In this document: positions 56,802 through 64,000 of the stretch, in pieces
Numbering within the stretch: the stretch's first letter is position 1
How the letters are laid out: every line of letters starts with the position of its first letter
Assembly (NCBI RefSeq): GCF_002575655.3
Contig: NC_053041.3
Span: forward strand, 375,827,054 to 375,891,053
Length of the DNA stretch: 64,000 nt
Origin: Aegilops tauschii subsp. strangulata
Taxonomy: Eukaryota; Streptophyta; Magnoliopsida; Poales; Poaceae
Direction: 5' to 3'
Notes under the pieces: generated by a model
The model's input: only the letters and a program-made list of their open reading frames with translations
Told to the model about the DNA's origin: nothing
Database searches by the model: none
Made by a program: the position numbers and the translations under genes

Positions 56802-57407
56802 CTAGTTCTCGCAGTGGGCGATGATCTCTTTCATCAGTTTCATGTCCTTAATACGATGCTTGGCAGCATCCATGGATTCCTCCACCAGCCTGTTGTGCTC
56901 GATGCGGAGCATGGCATTCTCGTCCATAAGTTTCTTGATGATGACGCCCGTCCTCTGCAACACGGCAGCCGTCTCCTCCTCCTGCTTCGCCCTTCTGACG
57001 ATCTTCGCCCTCAGCAGGTCACGCTCGCCCGGAAGCTTCGCATTGCCCTCCCCCAGTTGCCGGATGATGCCGGTAGCCTCATCCTGCATCCTCGCCCAGC
57101 CGGAGATCTGATCCATCTGGCTATGGACTATCGCATGCATGCACCTCTAAGAGTCCTCGCCTGCCCGCGAGAAATTTTCCCAGGCCGCCGCGGTGCGGCG
57201 GGACCTCCCTGCTGCTTCGACGGCGCGGCGGGACATCTCTGCTGCTTCCGCGGCGTGGCCGGACCAGTCTGCTACATCGACGGCGCGGCGGGACCTCCGT
57301 GCTGCTTCGGCGGCGCGGCGGGACCTCTGTGCTGCTACTGCTCCATGGCTGGACATGTCGGTTGCTTTCGCGGCGAGGCGGGACATCTCTCGTGCTTCCT
57401 CTTCCAT
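56802..57407 (-). pseudogene. Coiled-coil protein gene, copy A, one stop
   Basis: The ATG at 57407-57405 (GTGAGCATGG context) opens a frame interrupted by a single TAG at 57149-57147 that then continues to TAG at 56804-56802, about 201 codons in total. The N-terminal half consists of 10-residue Ala/Arg repeats (RSRRAAEAAR type) encoded by 30-bp DNA repeats. The C-terminal half is a charged coiled coil (RAKIVRRAKQEEETAAVLQ, IIKKLMDENAMLRIEHNRL). The frame is open upstream of the ATG but without another ATG. No enzymatic domain is seen. With the stop, the gene is probably dead or makes a truncated protein; a spliced-out stop cannot be excluded. Confidence 0.5.
57180..57395. repeat. 30-bp coding minisatellite
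   Basis: About seven units GGCGCGGCGGGACCTC-TGCTGCTTC encode the Ala/Arg decapeptide repeats of coiled-coil gene copy A. Confidence 0.85.
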
Positions 57408-58240
57408 GCTCACCTCTCCCTGGTGGAAATCTCTCGACCCAGAACTCACACTGGCTATGGCTTGATTGATTTGATTGTTTTTTGTGGATGAGGAGTTGAG
57501 GAGGAATGTGCAGTCATCTTAGCATAGTAGTATTGATAACCAAGTACTACTAATACGCTCCTAAGTGGGAAACCGTTTAGGTTGTGATCGGTGTGAACAG
57601 GTTTGCAATTAAATATAGCGTGGTAGTAGTAGTAATTTTGAATGTGACGAGACGCGCTCAAAATTTATTGACGGTTCTAGTTTCAAAGTGCGGCACTATT
57701 CCCGGATGGCATAATGTCGGCACGTTTTCTCGGCCGTGGTGTAGCATATGCCATGGTACTAGTTCTTTTTCTATTGCTGTGTACGTGCAAAAACTGGCAC
57801 CGTCGGATACATATCTTACGCTTGGTGTTCGACAGGAATAGCCTCGTGGCGAGCTATAGACTAGTCTTTTTTCAGACGCATTACACCTATCTCTCGGGAC
57901 TTCTCGCACGCACCATCACTGCTCCCTAGGTCGATGCCACCGACATACAGTTGTACTCTTAGAAGAGGTGCAACCACGCACTCGTCCTCTCTCACACACG
58001 CATCTGTAGCTACGAATTGTAGTGTTCTCAACCATCCGATTGGCTCTATCATAGGTTTCACGTTGCTCCTTGGCCTTGAGATTGAGATGTTTTAAACGCA
58101 GAGGCTAAGATGGAGGCGCGAGGTTTTGGTTAATGTGCGGGCCACACACGGCACCAACACAACACGAGCTTCGTCTGCCTGGTGCGCATGCAGTCGGGTG
58201 AGTTGTCCAAGTATAGACACAACCAGGCCCTCGTTGGTAT
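57408..58240. other. Upstream region of copy A and intergenic DNA
   Basis: The region 57550-57700 resembles 60870-61030 (shared GTGTGA(A/G)CAGG(T/C)TTGCA, TTTCGAATGTGA-like and TTGA(C/T)GGTT). This marks it as the conserved promoter side of the coiled-coil gene unit. No other gene. Confidence 0.5.
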
Positions 58241-58340
58241 CCGCACCTCTACTTTGGCTGGTCATAGTGGAGAGTAACATAGACCAGTTACTAGTCTATG
58301 TTACTAGTACCTTCATAGTGGGTAGTGTCATATAGTATAT
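58240..58340. repeat. MITE-like hairpin remnant
   Basis: AGTAACATAGAC (58273-58284) is mirrored at 58294-58305 around a 9-base loop. The outer TGGTCATAGTGG and TTCATAGTGGGTAG phrases are those of a common grass MITE family. Confidence 0.5.
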
Positions 58341-58899
58341 GCATAGTTTTGCTCCATGGCGCAATCCATCGATACTACTACTGTACAAATGTATACATTT
58401 TTTTAAAAGGCTAGAGGGCGGGGCAGTCTAGCTTGGTCCTTTTCACGAGAGGCGAGGGCCTTTGTGATTTGACGACTCATTACTGCTGGAAGGTGGGGCC
58501 TTGTGATTTGACTGCTCGTATAAATGTGCCGACGACCTGAGGAGGAGCAAAGAACCGTGCGGTATACTCAAGTTTTCCACTGGAGTACGACGGAGGAGCA
58601 CGAAACACGGCAGCCCAGTGCCATATCCTCTACTCTCTACTCTTATTATATATATTACTAGCAAGAGGCATTGTTCTATTGGCGATAAATAATGATCTAA
58701 TTTGCTAGTCATCTCATTTTTAGCATTGTTCTATTCATGCCTCGCAGAGAAGGTGACACGTGCGGCGAAACACCCGAAGCAAAATAAGAAACACAGGAGC
58801 AAAAGAAGAAGCAGGATTATCACCCCTAAAAAAGAAGGAAGACGCACACACAAGTCTGCGGCGCTGCTCTCACTACATGAAGGGTTGCTGGCCGCGGAG
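58341..58899. other. Duplicated intergenic DNA and 3' flank of copy B
   Basis: 58345-58520 duplicates 52805-53030. The 58830-58860 AAGAAGGAAGACGCA stretch matches the 3' flank of copy A. An A-rich, AGAAG-rich leader precedes the copy B stop codon. Confidence 0.5.
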
Positions 58900-59053
58900 T
58901 CATAACTGCTTCTTCATCGCATCCACGACCTCCATCTCCTTGCACGCCTCCTCTGCCATCTTCATCATTGTGTCCATGACGCGGGATTTCTCGACGCGAG
59001 CTTTCATCATCTGTTCCACGGCTGCATTACGTACCTTGACAGCAGCCGGGTCC
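58900..59053 (-). pseudogene. Coiled-coil gene, copy B, C-terminal fragment
   Basis: The minus strand reads about 50 residues (AAVEQMMKARVEKSRVMD, then KMAEEACKEMEVVDAMKKQL) and stops at TGA 58902-58900. It aligns with the last 50 residues of copy A (56802-57407). The N-terminal part is missing: at about 59053 the sequence changes to the LTR fragment of the second LARD-like element, with a few bases (TCCT) common to both. Confidence 0.65.
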
Positions 59054-59533
59054 TATATGGCCTCCGGTGATGATGGCCCCCTCCGGCAGGGTGCCAGAGA
59101 GGGCCTAGATTGATTTCTCGTGGCTACATAGGCTTGCGGCGGCGAAAATTCCGATCTAGGTTATTTACTGGAGTTTTGGGTATTTATAGGAGCGGTTGGC
59201 GTCGAGAACAAGTCAGGGGGCCCCACAGGAAGTTCACGAGGCACAGGGCGCGCCCTAGGGGGTAGGCGCGCCCTCCACCCTCGTGGGGCCCATAGGCCTC
59301 CCCTACGGAAACTCTTCGTTCCAGTATTTTTTATATTTTCTAGAAAAATTCTCCGTTGATTTTCATCGCATTTCAAGAACTTTTATTTCTGCACAAAAAC
59401 AGCACCACGGTAGTTCTGTAGAAAACAGCGTCAGTCCGGGTTAGTTCTAATCAAATCATACCATAATCATATAAAACTATTGTAAACATGGCATGAATAC
59501 TTCATAAATTATAGATACGTTGGAGACGTATCA
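59053..59533 (-). repeat. 5' LTR fragment of second LARD-like element
   Basis: It matches 40304-40763 closely, ends TTGGAGACGTATCA, and is followed by TCTCC, the same five bases that precede the left LTR at 39284. The inner about 1 kb of this LTR and the primer-binding side are absent. Confidence 0.88.
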
Positions 59534-60480
59534 TCTCCCATCTAGAGGTCAGGTGACATCCAGTTGATGCCAGTTAAGGCTTCAAATATAGCTTCATCAT
59601 GGATAATTGGGGACGGATCAACATCAGGGGCAAAAGTGTGCTTACGAGTTGGAGGAGTAAGATCCACGACGTCATAAGCCGGCGGTTTAACCTTAGCATT
59701 CTCCATGTTGTACGCCGGCTTATACCTGGATAAATCAGTCTCCTCAGCCAGTTTGCACGCTAAGGGACGCATCTCCTTCACACATTTCGCAAAGTCCGTC
59801 TGATCAAAGGGAGACCCGTCTTCTTTGAGACTTGGACAGCTAGTGGCCATCTCCTCCGGGTCTAGTTCCGCTTGCCATGCCTTGGCTCGGCTAAGAGCTG
59901 TAATGGCACCGGCACGGGCGGATGATCGTTTTATCTCTTCCCGCTTGTGGGGCATTATTGACAGTTTGGCCAGTACCTCCCTGATGAGTGTGGGCAGTTG
60001 TTTACCATTGGAGATAGCCACAAGAGTTCGTTGAGTGCCAGTGTATACTTGTTCCACCAAGGTGTATACGGCTTTGAGTTTCACAAGCATATCTTGGCCA
60101 AGATTGGAGCTCCTGGGGCCTGTTGAACAAACATAACGATGAGTCGCCAGGTGGGTCAAAATAAATAGGTGGTGAAAGACTAACATTAAGTGTCACTTAC
60201 CAAAGATGGCTGCTATCATATGATAATGTGTCGCTTTAAGCCGGATAACTCCTCAATCACCGGCTTAAGAGCAGCTTCAGCATCTTCTGCTCTTTTCAAT
60301 AGTGCTGCCTTCTCAGTATCCCATTCGGCTCTTTCAGTGTTAAAGTCTGTTTTCAATTTTTTCAGTTACTTCCAAGGCGGCTTTCTGTTCTGACCTGGCC
60401 CTTGAAGCTTCTGCTTGCTGCGATTTTATATTCTGCCGCAAGTCGCCTACTTGTGACTCCTTCATGCTTAATTCAGCCTG
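59534..60480 (-). pseudogene. Antisense ORF of the Tat gypsy element, main part
   Basis: The open stretch 60186-59542 (about 210 residues) has a Lys/Arg/Ala-rich helical part (LAKLSIMPHKREEIKRSSAR, SRAKAWQAELDPEEMATSCP) and a C-terminal part ending GINWMSPDL. A TAG at 59543-59541 precedes the insertion; the acidic tail lies at 39218-39283. Upstream, a GTAAG splice-donor-like site (60200-60196) precedes a coiled-coil exon (60480-60400, KESQVGDLRQNIKSQQAEAS). It resembles the C-terminal half of the antisense ORF at 1030-2757 in organisation, though from a different family member. Confidence 0.7.
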
Positions 60481-60599
60481 AAATGCAATAATCAAGCAGG
60501 ACTTAGTAGTTATGATGATTACTATATTGAAGTCCCAAGCACATTACAAGTACTCTACTTGGCACTTGGGGGCTAATGTAGGTCAATTTTAAAAAAAGT

Positions 60600-60740
60600 A
60601 CTTAGTGACCCGGCTCAACTTTTCAGTTTAAGTCGGCCCATGGTGGCTACATATTTGGATTTTGGAAGCACGATTTTAAGTGCCGGCTCAACTTTTCAGT
60701 TTAAGCCGGCCCTTGGGGGCTACTCATTTGGATCTAATGG
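60600..60740. repeat. Doubled 50-bp unit at the gypsy right end
   Basis: CCGGCTCAACTTTTCAGTTT and following AAG(T/C)CGGCCC occur at 60610 and 60683. The second copy ends CCTTGGGGGCTAC, a purine-rich sequence of the kind found just before a gypsy 3' LTR. No LTR follows, so the element is truncated about here. Confidence 0.6.
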
Positions 60741-61551
60741 GTATAAACTGGTTTTGGGAAGCTACAAGATGAATGCTATTATTCAAGTCTACAGTATCTT
60801 CACTTCTTTCTTATCCTATAGACTTGGCACCTAACATGGATTCATATGGAAAGGGTCTGGTTGTTTACCTCGAAGCGTTCCTTCATAAGGTTTGGTACGT
60901 ACTGGTAGGTGTGAGCAGGCTTGCACTTAATTGTAGCACTAGTACTTTCGAATGTGATGGGAAGAAGGTAAAGATTAATTGATGGTTTTTGGTTTCGAGG
61001 CCCGAAACGGCTCCCGATGAGTTTAGTGGAACATAAATTTCAAGTAGACTACACTGCTCAGATGCGTAAATATTATGTTACTATCAAAAATTGGCACAAA
61101 ATACGAAGGAAACCAATGGAAGTACTACTAGCAACCCATGATTTAACTACTCACATGCGCGCAGTGGAGTAGTAATGTCTTTCTTCCGCCCTCACGTCCA
61201 CTCAATTTGCATGCGCTGTATTAATTGACCATCAATAAATTGAAGGACTTTACACGCGTCAAATTATAACATGGGGTGGATCTTGGTACAAAATTGCGTC
61301 CGCCCGTGTACCCGCGTGTGCGTGCGAGGGAATGAGTGCGTGCGTGGCATGCGTGCACATCTTCGCTTCATGCATGTACCGCCAGTGCGGCTCAGGGAGG
61401 ACGAGTACATTCTTCTGGAACCAGCAGCACGTCACTGTGATCAATCCTCACAAGGATGTCACGACAACGCCTCCACATGTGCCATGTGGCTTCATGAACT
61501 GTAAGAGAGACACTGTGTAGCGTGCCATTGTGTTTTGCACATACTCGAAGT
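60741..61551. other. Gene-island DNA, promoter-like copy of the coiled-coil unit
   Basis: 60870-61030 is a diverged copy of 57550-57700, the region upstream of coiled-coil gene copy A. No ORF follows it on the left because the gypsy fragment intervenes. The remainder to 61551 shows nothing recognisable. Confidence 0.5.
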
Positions 61552-61718
61552 ACTAGTAAGGTACACGTGCATTGCACGCATCAGATTTTGCAACCAAATT
61601 ACGAATAAATACCACACTGTAGCATGTAAGCTCTGAGTCATATATGCCTGATGTAGACCTTCGCTTAATTCTTATAGTTCATCTCATTCAAAATCAATTA
61701 GTTTTTATAAAAAACCTA

Positions 61719-62021
61719 GGGCCTCTTTGATTCGTAGGATTTCCAAAACGCGGGAATAGGAAGAACATGGGATTAGAGTGGAATGTCGTCTTGAATCCTA
61801 CAGGATGGTACGAGTGTTTGATTGTGCATAGAAAAACGCAGAATTCTTTCAAAGAGGTTTGAGTGGATGGGATGTTTCCTATGAAATCTAGTGCAAATGA
61901 ATCATATGGAAAAATTCCTATGGTTTACAATCCTACGAATCAAACAACCAAGATAGGAAAAATTCCTAAGGATTAGAATCCTCCAAAATTCCTTCGAGAA
62001 TCCTTTGAATCAAAGAAGCCC
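61719..62021. mobile_element. Tourist-like MITE (Harbinger)
   Basis: 303 bp with terminal inverted repeats GGGCCTCTTTGATTC and GAATCAAAGAAGCCC. The flanking triplets are CTA and TTA. The right arm of the host element has the uninterrupted sequence at the same place, so the MITE boundary is well supported. Confidence 0.85.
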
Positions 62022-62336
62022 TTAATCTATTTTATGATTCATGGAATTGTGCGTTGTAAAGCATAAAGTAAAAACAAATAATGGCAATTCAACTAGAAAA
62101 AAAGTTTGGGCAGTTATGATACGGAAGATTCTAGAACAAAGGAGAACCACTGTTGTTTTGAGATTTGTGCATTATGCTTAAGTTCAACCATGGAGTCTGC
62201 TAGATTGTAGATGTGGCAAAATCCGGTGGGGGCTAGAAGATGGTGCGAGGGGCCGAGTGGAGGGAGACTATGAAGGAGTGCACAACTGCGAGATCGATAT
62301 TTAGAGAGAGGGGGTGAGAACATGCGCTGTTGCGCG

Positions 62337-62526
62337 CAGTGGCGGAGCCATGAAAAGTGTCCCATGAGCTAGGGGGCCAAGCATTGCTAATCGTTTATGA
62401 GGAGGGCCAATTCATCAACTTAAACCATTTTTACCAGCAATTGTATAATGATCACATTCATATTAGCCTCGATATATAGTGATGTTAGGGGGGCAGGGCC
62501 CTTGCTGCCCCCTGTCTTCGCCATTG
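62337..62526. mobile_element. hAT-like MITE
   Basis: 190 bp starting CAGTGGCGGAGCCA and ending TGTCTTCGCCATTG, inverted repeats with 11 of 14 bases matching. TGCGCG flanks both sides (62331-62336 and 62527-62532). Confidence 0.6.
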
Positions 62527-62729
62527 TGCGCGCGTCTGAGAGATGAAGCGGAAGGCATGGATGATGAGATGGGGGCGTTGGATATATAATTAATGTGGGT
62601 GTATTAGCTATATATGTAATCCTATATAGAGAGGTATAGATTGATCGATGTGGATGTGGGAAAGAGGGTGAGACCTCACTAGATATATAGATTGATCGGT
62701 TTATGTGGAAAACTATGAAAGACCTAGCT

Positions 62730-62846
62730 ATACACACACACACACACATAGAGAGAGAGAGGAACATCGATCGTTGTGCATGCACGTGAGAGATAAAGAA
62801 TGCCCGATATGATGGAGAGGGGGATGTGTGTGTGTGTGTGCCTTCA
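62730..62846. repeat. CA, GA and TG microsatellites
   Basis: (AC)n at about 62731-62748, (GA)n at 62752-62761 and (TG)n at about 62826-62840. They create open frames on the minus strand with no protein meaning. Confidence 0.9.
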
Positions 62847-63760
62847 TGGGAGACCGACCTGAAGAAAAAGATTGCATGTGTGCGATGGATAATGCCGACT
62901 GGTAGCGTGTGTGCATGCATGCACGAGAGAAAGTTAGTGGTACAATTATAAAGAGAAGACCAATGTGTGGGTGTAAAAGACTAGGTGAGGTCATAATCAA
63001 TGTAAAGTTGAATTCAAATATTTGAATAACAGATCATGATGTTTGAAACCCATGCATGCATGAATATAACGGAGATCTGCGCGGTGTGGTTTGGAAACGA
63101 GCATGTTGCAATGTATACACATTGAACAAGGTCAGATTGGTTTGAATTTGAGATACCGATGGCAGATATCGTTTGGCCACATTGCATCCGTGCATGGACA
63201 CACTATTCTAATTGGAGATGATGGGTGGCTTTTGCATCACATATCTATATCTATACCCCTATATATATATTATATTTTTTATTTTTTATATAGTGTGCGG
63301 ATAACTTTAACTTTGAAAGATGGTCGTTGGATGAGGCCAATCCGATGGTGCAGAGCTGGCAAATTTGAGCACTACTGGCCGTTGGATATCATCTAGATTC
63401 CACCAGATTTTGCCACATGTACAATCTAGAAGACTCTATGGTTGAACTTAAGCATAATGCACAAACCTCAAAACACAAGCACTTCTTCTTTGTTCTAGAA
63501 TCTTCCGTATCAGAATTGCCCAAATGTTTTTCTACATGATTTGTTTTTACTTTATGCCTTACAACGCACAATTCCATGAATCTTAAAGTAGATTAGCTTT
63601 CTTATAAAAACTAGATGATTTTGAATGAAATCAACTATAAGAATTAAACGAACATCAACATCATGCATATATGACTGAAAGCTTACATGCTATAATGTGG
63701 TATTTATTCATAATTTGGTTGCCAAATCTCATGCGTGCAATGCACGTGTACCTTACTAGT

Positions 63761-64000
63761 CTAAATGGTGTCTGTGTGTGTGTTGTGCGTGTTAAACACA
63801 TTGTACGTAGTATATCATACTAGTCTAAATTGTATTTTTTTGGGTACACGTTAAGCTTGTTCTCCCGAAATTTCTAGCCACGCCTTGTTATGCCGAAATT
63901 TCAAGCTAGCGTCTCTGTCTATCGTGCTGCAAAACTCCCGCCTCTTCAACCCGCGCCTTGTTAGCCGGAAATATTTAAGATATATCTTTGTCTCGTTGTG
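63761..64000. other. Flank, no gene seen
   Basis: TACTAGTCTAAAT at 63754-63766 recurs at 63817-63829. Nothing else is recognised up to the window end. Confidence 0.4.

Larger units (their letters stand above)
61552..63760. mobile_element. DNA element with long inverted arms
   Basis: The outer ends are ACTAGTAAGG (61552) and CCTTACTAGT (63760), and the arms are inverted copies of one another. The left arm is 61552 to about 62228 including a 303-bp MITE; the right arm is about 63397-63760. They share GTACACGTGCATTGCACGCAT, CATGGAATTGTGCGTTGTAA and GATACGGAAGATTCTAGAAC. The middle (62230-63396) encodes no transposase. No flanking duplication was found. Long arms would fit a Mutator-like or fold-back element; the superfamily is undetermined. 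Confidence 0.7.

Noticed and set aside
62420..63000. Minus-strand frames rich in His, Thr and Ser
   Set aside because: They result from CA, GA and TG microsatellites.

Overview
The window looks like nuclear DNA of a Triticeae grass (wheat, Aegilops or a close relative). The evidence is the density and type of mobile elements: Ty1/copia elements of the Angela/BARE type whose LTRs contain CCCTAGAGGCAATAATA-like ends, Tat-lineage Ty3/gypsy elements with an antisense ORF, LARD-like elements whose LTRs end in ACGTATCA, a CACTA end and several MITEs. About three quarters is transposon sequence. All family names come from recall and pattern recognition, not from a search.

Layout. 1-5162: 3' part of a Tat-type gypsy element (antisense ORF on the minus strand, then a plus-strand 3' LTR). 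5178-5975: lone gypsy LTR fragment. 5976-34064: remains of a CACTA-type transposon with a 504-bp tandem array, an alanine-rich ORF, a decayed B3-like gene and a right terminus ending CTAGTG. It is split by two insertions with perfect target-site duplications (TSDs). One is a copia element at 9201-22910 (TSD CCCCT), itself carrying an Angela-like copia at 11484-16647 (TSD TACTT). The other is a LARD-like element at 26283-33805 (TSD GATGT). 34068-34690: another gypsy LTR with its primer-binding site. 34690-39283 plus 59534-about 60740: one Tat gypsy element (pol, then antisense ORF) opened by a second LARD-like element (39284-59533, TSD TCTCC).

Inside that second LARD-like element, between about 42930 and 59053, lies 16 kb of unrelated DNA. 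It begins with GC-rich transposon-like sequence (42930-45850) and then forms a small gene island. The island holds a divergent pair of homologous genes of unknown function (47473-47949 minus, 48848-49327 plus), an apparently intact one-exon 3'-5' exonuclease-domain gene (54096-54818 plus), and a coiled-coil gene in two damaged copies (56802-57407 and 58900-59053, minus). Tandem and inverted duplications and small hairpin elements fill the rest. After 60870 the sequence returns to island-like DNA, including a diverged copy of the region upstream of the coiled-coil gene. The window ends in a DNA element with long inverted arms (61552-63760).

Only three protein genes look possibly functional: the divergent pair and the exonuclease gene. 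Everything else coding belongs to transposons or is broken. No rRNA gene, intact tRNA gene or CRISPR array was seen.
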